From NCBI GenBank assembly GCA_037447655.1, contig JBBHKE010002574.1, positions 1 to 62,000 on the forward strand: a DNA stretch of 62,000 bases, in the 5' to 3' direction. Below the pieces are notes generated by a model that was given only the letters and a program-made list of their open reading frames with translations, did not search any database and was not told where the DNA came from. This DNA comes from Zygnema cylindricum (taxonomy: Eukaryota > Streptophyta > Zygnematophyceae > Zygnematales > Zygnemataceae). Positions 21,858 through 33,450 of this stretch are shown here, one piece after another; position 1 is the stretch's first letter, and the number at the start of each line of letters is the position of its first letter. The position numbers and the translations under genes were made by a program.

Positions 21858-22814
21858 CTCTAGGGTGCCCATCTTCAATGGATCACGGTTTATCTATTGG
21901 GAAGCCATGATAAAAGGGGCTTTGTGTGAAAATTGATAGTGGGGTATTGTTAGTGGACAAGTGAAACGTCCACCTCAGGGAACACCACCAGGGTTTGGTG
22001 GAATAAGGTTTTTTGTAACAACATCGACTGCAGCAGAGGAGGCAGATGATGGGGACAACAGTGTGTCCAAAAACAGGAAATAAAAGGAGACACCGCTTAC
22101 TCATATTGCTCCTATTCCCACGACACCCAGAGCAGCGATCGTAAGACCGTGGAGACCGATACTCAAATGTGGGAAGACACCAACATGGCTGCTAATAACT
22201 TTATTCTGAGACACCTCACACAAGCTTTGGCAACTCCTCACCTTCACGTTTACAAGGCCGAGGAGTTGTGGGTGAGTTTGATAGAGATCTATGGAGCAGG
22301 TACAATTCAGGATCTCCAGTTGGCAGAGCAAAAGTTGGGAAATTGTACTTATAAAGGGGGAAAGATGTTAGACTACTGTACTGATCTTTCTTGTTTGTAT
22401 ATGGAGATAGAAAGTGTCGGATGGACAGGTACAATGAAGATAAAGGTTAACACTCTCATCCTGAAGTTACACAACAAGTATGACAATATAGTGTACAGAG
22501 TACAGGAAATGACTGATAAATCATAGAAGTAGAATACAGTGGTCCGCATGATACTTGTGCAGGAGAACACGATTGAAATCATGAGAGGAAGAAAGAGCGT
22601 TCAAGCTCTAGCCGCTGGAGGGGAAAGGTGGAAACCGAACCCGAAAAAACCATACAAAGGAGAAAGATATCAACCTCGAGGACCGAGGCCCCTAAAGGGC
22701 ATATGTCATTTTTGCAAAAAGCCGGATCACTTTATCGCGGAATATGTCAAGCTATCGGAGCTGAGGCTTCAAGAGAACCATGGAGGGGGTTCTTCCAGAG
22801 TGAAAAAAAATAAA
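21843..22814 (+). pseudogene. gag: Gag of a family C element (broken, 3' truncated)
   Basis: The frame opening at 21823 reads M-K-D-T-E-L then QVMGPPSRVPIFNGSRFIYW and meets a stop near 21,935. 22149-22526 carries the Gag core (FILRHLTQALATPHLHVYK, LAEQKLGNCTYKGGKMLDYC), and 22539-22823 the C-terminal part with a zinc knuckle CHFCKKPDHFIAEY whose last Cys is Tyr. At about 22,815 the sequence switches to a minus-strand RT of another element, so the rest of this element is lost. Confidence 0.85.
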
Positions 22815-25800
22815 TTGCAATAAAAGTAACGCCTTCCTCATCTTCAAAAACATAGATTGAGTGATCTCAGGTGATCCGGATGTATCCCACACCGGTAAGA
22901 AACTCATCAAGCTCCTTATTCCACTATCGGGCCCCAGTTTCAACCTATAAAAAGATTTAATCAGCTGCCATACCGTACTCTCCTCTCTTTGCTCCACAAA
23001 TCCTTCGGATTGTCGCATGAAGATCTCCGCTTCCAATTCTCCATGCAAAAAGGTTGTTTTGATGTTCATCTGGTGCTTTTCGAAGTCTTCCGCTGCTGCC
23101 AGGCTGAGAAGTATGCACACGAAAGGAAATCTAACAACCGGGGCAAAGGTTTCCTCGTAGTCAATTCCCTCTATCTGCGTAAATCCTTTGGCCACTAACC
23201 AGGCCTTGTAGCGCTCAATGGTGTTATTTGTGTTCATTTTTAATTTGAACACCCACGTACAACCGATTAGTTTTCGGTTAGGTGGACAATCCACCAGCTC
23301 CTAGGTATCGGCTGCCATAATTGAGGCCATCTCCTCATTGATGGCTCTCGAGCAGGCCTGGGAACCGGGAGGTTCAGGTAAGATGTCCAAGGAGGTGTGC
23401 ATGAGAAACCTGCAATCCACCCCAAATGCTGATGCTTCCCCGGATCCGTGACAATGCCCATCTGTGTTCATTACCCCCTCCTGTTATTAGTATGTTTTTC
23501 TTAAAACCTTTTGCTACTTCTCCTTCCCCCCTCAAAATCTGCGGCCGGAATAGATGGTTGTCGTGGGTTCTTTCGAACAATCTCAACTTCTCCCTTGTCC
23601 CTTGATTTCGAATCATTTTCTATCACGTCTTCCGCTTCCGGTAGAGTTGTCACTGGATTTTCCACGGTCGAGTCTTTTTCGGCCTGATTTGTACCTGCAA
23701 GAATGTCATCTTCTCTGAATCTTGGATAGTTAGGAAACTCAAATTCATCGAAATTTTGTGACTCAAATTTGATTTTTACTGACTTTGTATACTTAAAGGG
23801 ATCCACAGACTTTCCTTCATCCATAACTACTAGTTGCTTTACTATGATTATATCTTCTCTTTTAAGTTCATAGCTTTTGTATCCTTTGACATCCTCATCA
23901 TATCCTAAGAAGTACCCCGGTTTGTCTTTAGGATCTAGCTTCCAGTTAGACCGATTTGTATCTAGACTGAACACTTGACCGCTGAAAATCTTTAAGTTAG
24001 ATAGGTTTTGTCCGATCGGTCCATCTCTCATAAGGTGTTTGGTCTTTTACTGTTGAAGTAATTAGCACAGTTCATTGCTTCAACCCAAAACCTTTTTCCT
24101 ATCTTCTTCTCCGACAACATACTCCTAGCACTATCACTTAGAGTCCTATTAAGTCTTTCAGCTACCCCATTCTGTTCCGGGTTTTTTGAACAGTCTGTTG
24201 GTGTTGAACTGTATCTTCCCTCAGAAAATCCTCAAACTGGTTAAAGGTATACTCTCCACCATTGTCACTCCTAACTCTCTTGATTGGGGTTTCATGGAGT
24301 TTTTCACTCCATACTTTATAGTGTCTAAAACATTCTTGAGCCTCTGACTTATTTTTCAAAAAAATCACCCTAGAATACCGAGACCTATCATCGGTGATAG
24401 TCATCATAAATCTCTTCCCCCCAGGTGAGGGAACTTTGGCCCGTCCCCAAATTTCTATGTGTACTAAATCTAAGATCTTTTCTCCCTTATAGATGGCAGT
24501 TTTTGGGAAGGGTAACATGTGTGCTTTACCTTGAGCACATCCACAACAATCACTTAGATTTTAACTCTCAATGAACTCAATCCCTTCCACTCCTCCCATA
24601 TTTTTCATCTCTCTTAACTTATCTAGATTCACATGCCTAAGCCTCTTATGCCAAAACATTATATCATGAACACTTGCATAATAAAGTTTCTTCTTTTCAT
24701 TGCTTAAATTCAGCCTAAACATCCCTTGGCAGCATTTTTCAGCAGTGAAATAAACTTCTTCCACAAAACTAGCAATAAAGACTCCTTTGCTACTGCTAAT
24801 ATCAAAACCTTTGTCATCTAATACAGATGTAGAGATGAGGTTTTTGTTCAGCCTCGGAATAAACAATAGATCAAAGAATGTAACTATAGATGTCTTTACT
24901 TCTACTTACACTTTCAGATCTACCGACCCTACAAGAGTAGTAGTGACTATCCTCCCATCCCCGTACTCTATCTCTACTGTGGGAATCTTCCTTATCATTG
25001 TGAACAGGTGTTTATCTTTACACATGTGCATAGAGGCACCTGAATCTACAATCCACCCTGCTTCACCTTTTAATCCACTGAAAGCACATTTCTACTTTCG
25101 TGGAATTTTGACCTCGTTTTGTGCCTCCAACTCCTCATCTAATAAGAGCTCATTGTCCTCGTCCTCGGATTCCGCCTCATGTACCTCTGTCACAAGGGCT
25201 TTTTTCTCTCCGTTTAGTGAACTACCGGTCTGCCGCTCCTTTAACCAAAGTTCGGTTACCTTAGTACACTATGCCATATAGTGTCTTTGTTTCTTCCAAA
25301 AGTGACACACCCCTTTGAAAACCCTCGATACGGATTCATCGGACTGAGTTTTCTTTCCTCCTTCTTTATAGTTTCTTGCTGATTTTTTGGGATCCTTGCT
25401 CCTCCAATCAATTCTTGTTGCTAAAGCTTGTCCACACTTCCCTCCCTTTCGGATCTCAATTGCATTCTCTTGGACAAGAATCATCCCTACCACATAATTC
25501 CAGATCCACCTGGAATCTGGCAAATCTTGCACACGGTTGACTATGTTTTCATAGTCATCGGGTAACTTCATGAGCAAATAGTTCACCTTCACCTTTTCTG
25601 TTTCTACTTGACCAACACTCTCTAGTTCTATGAAAAAGGTGCCAAGCTCATTACAAAAGTCTAGCATTTTCCCCCCTTTGTATACATATGCATCTATCTT
25701 TTGATCAACCTATTGTTGTTTCTCAATAGTACCACTCCGTTACATCTCTATAAGGGCAATCCACGAATTTGATTCCCTTTCCACCTGCAAATGAGGTGAT

Positions 25801-25947
25801 GCAAGTCCTTGAGTAAGATGACCGAGAATGAAATGTTTTGCCGCCATATTGTTGTAGTTCTAAGTATCAACATCATTCTCCTCATTCCTCGGAATAGGTG
25901 ACATCAACGCTGAACCGGTTGCGATAGGTGTTGCAAATGGTGAAATT
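22815..25947 (-). pseudogene. gag-pol: Family A copia interior fragment (RT to Gag)
   Basis: Minus-strand interior without LTRs. From right to left: Gag (25269-25667, KGGKMLDFCNELGTFF), protease with WIVDSGASMHMCKD near 25,050, a segment at 24561-24866 with HKRLRHVNLDKLREM, integrase core at 24162-24518 (SDNGGEYTFNQF), the linker at 23501-24031 (EGGRRSSKRF) and RT at 22752-23294 ([20 protein letters not shown]). It stops inside RT just before the YVDD motif. Many frameshifts and stops. Its protease keeps DSGAS, so it is less damaged there than the 13-21 kb copy. Both ends are abrupt joins to other elements. Confidence 0.85.
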
Positions 25948-26994
25948 TGTAGAAATTAATGGTTTTTAGTATTTTCTAGGTCTGAATAGAAATAAACAAG
26001 CCGAGGCAGTCTACCTCTAACTTCTCTCTCCAACTCTCAAACTTGTCGCAGTCACTAAGAAATTGGAGAGGAAGCTAGAGCCATGGCTACATAGGCTATC
26101 CTGAGGTTTACGGGAAATTTATATTGGTTAGGGGATTAATTACCAAAAGGTATGTGCTGGCGGCATGATTTGATCCTGGTACCTGCCGGCCGGCAGATGG
26201 TAGATAGGCGGTAGCCTTAGCCGTTAAGTCTAGAAGTACTGTTACATAGTATATAGTACGATAATTATTTATACATGTAACCGTGGGATAAATCATTTAA
26301 CTATAACAGTTAATGGGATACATAGATATGGTAGTGTAAAAGTACGAATTGCGGTACGGAAAAGAAATCAATACCGCGCATTGATTTCGTAAGCGAAACA
26401 AATACCGCTCATGTATTTATTACGGCTACGATCAAATGCGAGTTTAATCAGACGGCCGGAATTAGCGCCGAGATCGCGGAAGTTGAATTCGGCGGTTTTT
26501 GGACATTTCCACATCGGAGGACATGTGGCGATGCTACATTGGAGGGCGGCATCTCTGAGGATTAAAGGAGCGAATCCGGACATTCCCCGTGTGGACATTT
26601 AGACCATGTCGTACACTGTCTGTACATAAAGTACATCGGGAGCTGTACTTTTGCGTACGGAACTGTATTCTGATTGGTTGCGTACATCAATAGATAGAGT
26701 CTGTGAGAGAGATAGGACTTAGAAAAATTAGGAGATAGGACCCTCTCTCCCAGAGAGCTTCTGTACAAAAGGTCAACTTTGACCCTCCATAACTTACTGC
26801 TCAGGGGAGCAAATTCAGAGATTCTTTTTGCTATCGACTCAGGGGAGTCTTGCCTTCACAGGGGTGCAGGTGGTCAGAGTTTTTGTCTGCTAGGGTGGCA
26901 GTTATTTTTGCTGAAACACAAAGGGGTCAGGATTATCCTATAAGCTTCTTGGAAGCTGTCCACTCTGAGGACTTATGGAGGTCTCAGAGTTTCA
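25948..26994 (+). repeat. Family A LTR without an attached interior (A5)
   Basis: 1,047 bp from TGTAGAAATTAATGG to GAGTTTCA. No primer site follows; the next bases are GGGACGCTTAG of the GC-rich island. The flanking pentamers AAATT and GGGAC differ, so this is not a clean solo LTR. The promoter block, the hairpin at 26836-26849 and the tRNA-like block near 26,155-26,235 are kept. Confidence 0.85.
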
Positions 26995-28078
26995 GGGACG
27001 CTTAGTGCGACCTACGGTCAAGGCCTTTGAGCGGAGGAGTGCAAGCAAAAGCACCACGCGCCCCTCGGTCGGGCTTTTAGCTTGGCGCCGTACACACGGT
27101 CGCAGCCCCGAAGGAGTGTTAGAATAAGCACCGTAGGTATATTATGACGTATGATGTATGTATGACGGAGCAATACCGAAAGCAGCACCAAAAGGGTGAG
27201 TTCAAGAAGATGCACATCGTCGTTAGCTGGTGCGCTTCTTTCACCTTCTTCTAAAGCTCCGTAAACCTTCGCTTTGCCGGGCCACGCAAGCAAGAAGACG
27301 ATGTGAAGAAGTAGCAAAAAAAGCACCGCTGCAAAATTTGGAGGTATGACAAAGGTGAAGGAGTACAAGAATTGCACGCGAAGAAGACAACTCCAAAATA
27401 AGCAGCGGCCTCCCGCCGACGCCCGAAGGCGCGCAACACAAAAAATAGCCGGCCAGAGTGCGAGCGGGGCGCTAAGTGAAGAAGTAGTAGAAGAAGTAGG
27501 CTGCAAACCTCAAACGTATTAGGCGTGCTAGCGTGCTACGCGCTACTCTAAGCTCTGGAGCTCTTGCTTTTCGCAAAGCTTCATAATACGAAAATGCAAA
27601 GCGCCACCCGCCCGGTTTTAGGCATGCAAAGCACCATAAAGGTGCGTAGCACTTCGGGAGCTTCAGTGGAAGGAGTGCAAGAAGCTGCTTTGTGCGTGCC
27701 CGCTATATCTTCGCATACAAGAAGAAGCAATACCGTTGCTACGTTCTACGCACCAGCTTTTCACTTCCACATGTGCTCCGGCTTTACGCCATTGCTCCGC
27801 ACCTTCACGCACTCCTTTGGAAGCTAAAAGCAAGCACGAAGGGTTAGGAAAAGGTTAAGAAGTAGCACGGCGCTTCGCCCACGTATCCGACTTTGGCCTG
27901 GCACGACACTGCATAAGTGTTTGAAGGTGAAGAAGTAGCACACTTGTTACGCGGCCGTTGGTTTACCGAAGGCCGCGTAGCGGAGCGACGAGCCTCCCCC
28001 CCCCAAAAAAGGCGGCCAAGGCCACCGATACTTGGAAGTGTTGCTTCTTGCACTACTTCACCTTTGGACAAAGGTGCT
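26995..28078. other. GC-rich, organelle-like island
   Basis: Base composition and word use change sharply at both edges. The segment is full of short dispersed words (GAAGAAGTAGCA, CTTCACCTTT, GGTGCGTAGCAC, AAGCACC) on both strands. A hairpin at 27948-27979 has a perfect 9-bp stem (TACGCGGCC/GGCCGCGTA), and there is a C10 run near 28,006. Open frames on both strands (up to 162 aa, minus, 27018-27506) have no domain and look like by-products. Dense short dispersed repeats of this style are known from green-algal organelle genomes, so I infer a nuclear insertion of organellar DNA. An unknown satellite is the alternative. Confidence 0.4.
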
Positions 28079-28090
28079 ACAGAATACTGT

Positions 28091-28248
28091 CTGTAGTGAA
28101 TTAGTTGTTTAGTGTTGAGAATGTGGTTTATGACATACCTTCAGTACACAGGTATACTCACAGTATTTGCTGTAGTGAATTAGTTGTTTAGTGTTGAGAA
28201 TGTGGTTTATGACATACCTTCAGTACACAGGTATACTCACAATATTTG
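28091..28248. repeat. 79-bp tandem repeat, 2 copies
   Basis: CTGTAGTGAATTAGTTGTTT starts at 28091 and again at 28170. The two 79-bp units are nearly identical (CACAGTATTTG against CACAATATTTG near their ends), so the duplication is recent. It lies in the probable LTR of the D element. Confidence 0.85.
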
Positions 28249-28678
28249 TTGTGTTAGAATGTTAGATATACGGCTGGAATGCCTCAGTACAGCTTAGTGG
28301 AGTTTCGGTGTATAGAAGTAGGACTTAGTGAATTTGATTCATTAGGAACAAATGATATGAAAACTGTACACTCACTTTTATGTAATTTCTTTTTTGCATA
28401 TCTCACAAAACTTTGAGTGGAATTCATTGAATTTTGTTTGTATGTTCCTTTGTATTTTATCTACAATGTGGTAAATTTTCATGACCATTGGAGTTTTTTA
28501 GTGAAAGTTATATTCTGTGAAAGTTTCTGTTCAAGTTTCTGTTCAGCCATCGATATTTGTGGAAGCTTCCTCTTTTGATTTGTTATACGATGACTACTGC
28601 AGCATCTTCTTCATCTTCAGTGCCAGCAGTTGTCTCATCTTCTTCATCTTCAGTGCCAGCAGTTGTCTCAGAACAACA
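28249..28678 (+). repeat. Probable 3' part of a family D LTR
   Basis: The sequence ends AGAACAACA directly before a perfect primer site, exactly as the B LTR ends GTAGAACAACA. An ATG at 28590 lies inside it and opens Gag. The start of the LTR cannot be set since no second copy exists here; it may include the 79-bp tandem repeat. Confidence 0.5.
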
Positions 28679-29312
28679 GGTTATGGGCCCACCTTCACGA
28701 ATTCCGGTCTTTGATGGACGTGAATATTTGTATTGGGCAGATTTGGTTAAGTCTTACTTCAAGCAAGTGAAACTTATTGATGTGTTAAATGGATCATTGG
28801 CAGAATCTGATGCCAGCTTTGATCAGAAAAATGACCAGGCTTTGCATTTAGTAAAGCTTATGATATCAAAAGAATTGCATATGACATATATTAATGTTAC
28901 AAAAATATCAGATTTGTGGAATGCATTGAAATCTTCTTATGTTAAAGCTAGTGACCAGCATGAGATTATAACTGTTGGTCAGATCTATGAGTATAAGTAC
29001 ACAGGCGGTAGCATGGTGGAATACACTAATTGGTTTCGAATGTTACTGTCAGAAAATGTATGTTTTGGGGGGACTTTCTCCCACTATCATCAGGCCATGA
29101 TTCTCCTAAAGGGGCTTTCTAATGAATATAAAGGAGCCTCAGATGAAATGAAAAAATTGTCTAAACCTCTTTGGAATTTGCAAACAGCTGTAGAGTTTAT
29201 CTTGGCAGAAGAGGTTACCCAGACAGTTTTAGGATTCGGAAAACCAGCTGTAGCATTTAAGGCTCTGTTTCAGAGGGAGAGTAGATATCAAGGGAATCAC
29301 TTTAATCCTTAG
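28590..29312 (+). CDS. gag: Copia Gag, family D (N-terminal 240 aa)
   Basis: An open frame of 240 codons from the ATG at 28590. The first residues are a Ser/Val/Ala repeat (SSSSSVPAVV twice), then QQVMGPPSRIPVFDGREYLYW, the copia Gag entry motif. It continues through YEYKYTGGSMVEYTNWFRML and KGLSNEYKGASDEMKKL, typical of the copia Gag helical core. The stop at 29310-29312 falls before the zinc knuckle. In a full element Gag would build the virus-like particle. The start is chosen because it lies just upstream of the primer site, as in the other families here. Confidence 0.8.
   Translation: MTTAASSSSSVPAVVSSSSSSVPAVVSEQQVMGPPSRIPVFDGREYLYWADLVKSYFKQVKLIDVLNGSLAESDASFDQKNDQALHLVKLMISKELHMTYINVTKISDLWNALKSSYVKASDQHEIITVGQIYEYKYTGGSMVEYTNWFRMLLSENVCFGGTFSHYHQAMILLKGLSNEYKGASDEMKKLSKPLWNLQTAVEFILAEEVTQTVLGFGKPAVAFKALFQRESRYQGNHFNP
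28679..28693 (+). other. Primer binding site of the D element
   Basis: GGTTATGGGCCCACC again directly follows an LTR-like end, and is translated within the Gag frame opened at 28590. Confidence 0.7.
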
Positions 29313-29726
29313 TTTGAGAAATGTGTTTATTGCTATACTGATGGTCACTCCTTCAGAGCTTGTTCTATGTATATAAAAGCTCTTGAAATAGGTACCTTTC
29401 GGAAAGGATGGAGACACCGCGGACATCCTATTTCCCAAAAACCTCTAAATAAAACTGTTGCATTTTCAGCGGAGGATACGGAATTGAAGAAGAACATGAC
29501 CGAGGAAACGACACCTGATGTGATCAGTTTTCCAAAATCTGATGAGAAGAGTTCTTTGCTGTTGCTAAACTCGACATGATGGAAGGAGAAAAGGACCTCG
29601 GATGGATAATGGACTCCGGCAGCTCTTCATACATGTGCTGGAACAAGTCTTAGTTTAACGTGATGTCTTCTATTCCTTTACGTCAGATCTTTTATGCTTC
29701 TGGCTATGCCGTTGAATCAAACTACA
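29313..29726 (+). pseudogene. Family D Gag C-terminus and protease start (broken)
   Basis: Past the stop the same frame encodes an intact CCHC zinc knuckle (CVYCYTDGHSFRAC). After a frame change the protease entry appears near 29,600 (LGWIMDSGSSSYMCWNKS), followed by a stop. At about 29,727 the element is cut and minus-strand integrase of a C element begins. Confidence 0.75.
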
Positions 29727-31766
29727 TACACTATCTCCTAAAGTCTTGTTTAACCTCTCAGCTACCCCATTTTGTTCTATATTATTTGGTACAATTTTCT
29801 AATGCTGAACTCCCTCATCTCTCAAATAATCCTCAAACTGGTTAGAAGTGTACTCTCCCCAATTATCACTCCTTATTCTCTTAATGGGGGTTCCCTGCAA
29901 CTTTTCACTCCAGGCTTTGTATTCTTTAAAGTATTTTGGTGTTTCTGACTTTGTTTTTAAGAAGTTAACTCTGGAATATCTGGACCAATCATCAGTAATT
30001 GTCAGCATATATCTCTTCCCCCCAACTGAAGGTACTCTTGCTGGTCCGTAGATAGCTGTGTGGACCAGATCTAGTACTTTCTCACCTCTATATATGGCAG
30101 TTTTGGGAAAGGGAAGTCTGTGAGCCTTACCTTGGGCACAACCACTACAATCATCCACCATTTCATTCTCCCCACACTGAATGCCTTTTACTACACCTTG
30201 CTTCTTCATTTCCCTCTGTCAAACAAAATGCACATGTCCCAAACATTTATGCCAGATCATCAAGCTCAGGACACCACCATAGTAAGCACTTTTCTTTTCA
30301 TTACTCACGTTATGCCTAAACATTCCCTGGCTACCCTTATCAGTTGTGAAGTAGACTTCATCTCCATACTTAGTTGTAAAGACTCCCTTTCTAGTGAAGG
30401 TATCAAAATCCTTGTCATCTAATACAGAGGTAGAGACATGATTTTTACTCAGCTGAGGAATGTAGAGCACATCTGAGAAGGTGAGAATATAAGTCTTACC
30501 CTCCACTAAGACTTTCAGATCTACTGAGCCCACTAGATCTCTAGTAACTACTCTCCCATCCCCATACTCTATTTCCACAATAGGGATCTTTCTTAGCTTA
30601 GTGAAGAGGTGCCTATCACGACATATATGCATAGATGCTCCTGAGTCGATGATCCATCCCTCCTCCGGAGCTTCCTGAATGGCTCAAAGGGCACACTTAT
30701 GTTTTTGAGGGATCTCCTTCTCCTCTATATTCTTGTCCAAAAGAAGCTCCCCATCTTCTTCGGAAGATTTTTCATCCTCGGTCTCTCCTTTCACTCTTGT
30801 GACCACAAATGCTTTCTTTTTCCCTCCGGGAGAACCCCCTCCACGATTTTCTTGAAGCCTCATCTCTGGTTGCTTGATACAATCAGCTATGAAGTGCCCC
30901 GGCTTTTTGCAGAAATGGCAAAGGCCCTTTGGAGTCCTTGCTTCTCCAGATTGGTTCTTTTCCCCTTTGAAGATGTTGTATGGCTTCTTCCGATCCTCCC
31001 TCCACCGGTCCGTTCCGGCACCTAGAGGTTGAACGCTCTTTCCTCCTCTCCGGATCTCAATGGTGCTCTCCTGCACAAGTATCATTTGAACCACAGTGTT
31101 CCATTTCTAAGCACTATCATCCATTTCTTGCACTTAATACACTATATTTTCATACTCCTTTGGCAAATTCATGATGAGAATAATAACTTTCATCTTCATA
31201 GTGCCTTTCCATCCGACACTTTCCATCTCCATGTACAGACAACAGAGATCGCTGCAATACTCCAATATCTTTCCTCCTTTCAAAGTGTAACTTGTCAGCC
31301 TTTGCTCAACCAACTAGAGCTCCTGAATGGTGCCAGCTTTATAGATCTCCACTAAGGTCATCCACAACTCCTCGGCCTTTAGGATGTGAAGGTGAGAGGT
31401 TGCTAGAGCTTGAGTGAGGTGCTTCAGAATGAAGTGTCAGGCATTCATGTTGGTATACTCCCGCATTTGAATGTCATTTTCCTCGGTCTTCACGACCACC
31501 GCTGCGGGTGCCGTGGCAATAGGAGTTAGAGGTGTCTCCTTTTCTTTCCCCTTTTTGGACACATTGCAGTCCCCATCATCCGTCTCCTCCGTTGGAGCAC
31601 ATCTTGGGTTGAAAACCTCACACCTCCAAACCCTGGCGGAGTTCCTTGAGATGGATGTTTCACTTGTCCACTAACAATACCCCAGTATCATTTCTCACAC
31701 AATGCCCCTCTCATCATAGCTTCCCAATAAATGAACCCAGATCCGTTGAATATGGGCACCCTAGAG
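29727..31766 (-). pseudogene. gag-pol: Family C copia Gag-protease-integrase (broken)
   Basis: Minus strand. Gag runs from the primer site at 31,781 down to about 30,700 and contains an intact CCHC knuckle (CHFCKKPGHFIADC, in 30684-31094). 30219-30632 carries the region after the protease active site (MHICRDRHLFTKLRK) up to HKCLGHVHF (Arg to Cys in the usual HKRLGH). 29799-30209 carries CSGCAQGKAHRLPFP, TDDWSRYSRV and SDNWGEY (Gly to Trp next to the second catalytic Asp). It ends at QNGVAERLNKTLGDS near 29,727; RT, RNase H and the 3' LTR are lost. Confidence 0.85.
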
Positions 31767-31781
31767 GGTGGGCCCATAACG
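31767..31781 (-). other. Primer binding site, minus strand
   Basis: On the minus strand CGTTATGGGCCCACC, one mismatch (first base) from the consensus site. The LTR ATG (forward complement 31799-31801) reads M-G-D-T-E-L-H-V-M-G-P-P across it. Confidence 0.65.
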
Positions 31782-32777
31782 TGCAATTCTGTGTCCCCCA
31801 TTTGGACCTAAATTGAGGAAGCCTCTAGGTAGTTTTTAATTAACCCAATTTCAACAAGAGCAACTGCCACCCAAGCAGACAAATAGATATTCTAACTCCA
31901 CCCTTGTGAAGAGGGGACTCCCCTGAGTCTACAACAAGAATAATCAATGAAAACGCCCAACGAGGCGATTATTTATCAAGTGGCAAAGATGCCAATATTT
32001 GTACAAGGTTGTTGGGAGAGAGGCAGCTACCTCCTCAATTCACTAAGTCCTAAACCCTCTCACAACTTCTATCTACTGAGTTACGGAACCAATCAAAAGA
32101 CTGTAGAGTACAGAAAGGTATTATGACAGATGTACTTTTTTTACGGCCTGTTTACGACAAGGTCATGGAGTGGACGCCTGTCTCTTTTGGAATTGTCTTA
32201 ATGTTCTCCGAGATTTCCTCTTCTCAATGACATCGTGCCACGTGTTGCTAGGTCATGTCACGACCAAAATTGCCAAGGCGGCCATTCCGAGATCTCAGCG
32301 ATGGTGCGGGCTGTCAAAACGAAGTTGGTTTTTAATGACAGCTGTTCAAAGACAAATGTCCAATACATTTGTTTCGTGCGCATTAAAACTCCAACTAGTT
32401 TTTATGTATTCTATTTGTTATTTCGTTAATCGATTAGTCGCCTATTTTTTGTTTAACTAGCTATCAAACCCTATGCATCCTAACGGACTACTACGATATA
32501 CTGGTAAGGGTTGACGGCTACGCCTCGCCCTACCGGTCGGAGGTTCGAGTCTTCTCACACTCAACCTTTTTGGTTGAGAGTGACTTACGTCACGCTTAAG
32601 CCGTGCATATGGAGCTAAGGCAGCCATGGCTCCACCGCACTCTCTCTCCTTCAGTGACTACAACAAGTATGGGGGCTAGAGAGAGAAGGTGGAGGGAGGC
32701 TGCCTGTGCTTTCTCTTTTTCTTTTTATTTTAATTAAGATCTAGAAAATACCTCCCCTAAATCTAGTGATTTCAACA
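31782..32777 (-). repeat. Family C LTR (C3), 5' LTR of a minus-strand element
   Basis: 996 bp; in minus orientation TGTTGAAATC to GAATTGCA. It is the closest partner of C1. It has the hairpin at 31916-31929, the B-box-like GGTTCGAGTCT at 32542-32552 followed by a T5 run, and the CCAAT block near 32,090. Confidence 0.85.
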
Positions 32778-33450
32778 CTTTCGGCCGCAGATCTTGCTGC
32801 ATTCTGGAGCACAACTTTTTGCCCCGAGTGTAGTACGGATTGTTTTGTCTTGTGTCAGTTCCATTACACTTGCTTGCTGCTCATTGGTTAATTGCGTAGC
32901 TTTGACTTTTTGACCTGCAATTTGACAAACTTTGATGTATAAGGCACTTGGGGTCGAAGGAGAGGGGTTGATTTTCAGTATTGTCTCCTCTGAAAACTCT
33001 TAGAAATTCCAACAAACCTTCTTTTGGAGAATCTTAATTTTTGTTTTACTCTATTGCCATCTTGGTTTTGGATCTGTGATTTGTGGGAATCACAGTCCGG
33101 GTGGGTAGTTGGCACTACCTGCTTTTTGGGTGATTTTTGGACATTTTTGCTGTTTGAAACCGAGAAGAGTTTAGTCGGTTCCGAGCAGCGGACACTGGAG
33201 GTTGAAGGAGCACCATACCTATTTTCGATATTATTGGGAGAAGGATTGCCTTTCTCTCGCTGTCATAGTTTATTGTTGGGGTATGTTAAGCTTGCTTTGG
33301 TATGTTTCACATTCTCTTTTTTTTTATTTTTTTTTCTGCGACAAGGTGATACTGTTAAATCTGGAAAGCCAATTCTATTACCTCTATATCTCTACGTGGT
33401 AGAGCATTTGTGTCTTCATCTAGAGTTCTCTTGCTTTGGTGGTCATTCCC
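32778..33450 (+). repeat. 5' leader/LTR-like repeat of gypsy-like element E2
   Basis: Second copy of the 2155-2826 block, with matching order of motifs and moderate divergence. It is cut on its left by the C3 LTR end (its first bases CTTTCGGCCGCAG match TTCTGGCCGCGG near 2,157). Confidence 0.55.

Noticed and set aside
27018-27506. 162-residue minus-strand open frame in the GC-rich island
   Set aside because: No domain, low-complexity Leu/Ala/Arg text, and several overlapping frames on both strands; typical by-product of GC-rich repeats.
28091-28248. CRISPR-like array
   Set aside because: Direct tandem units without spacers, in a eukaryotic setting.
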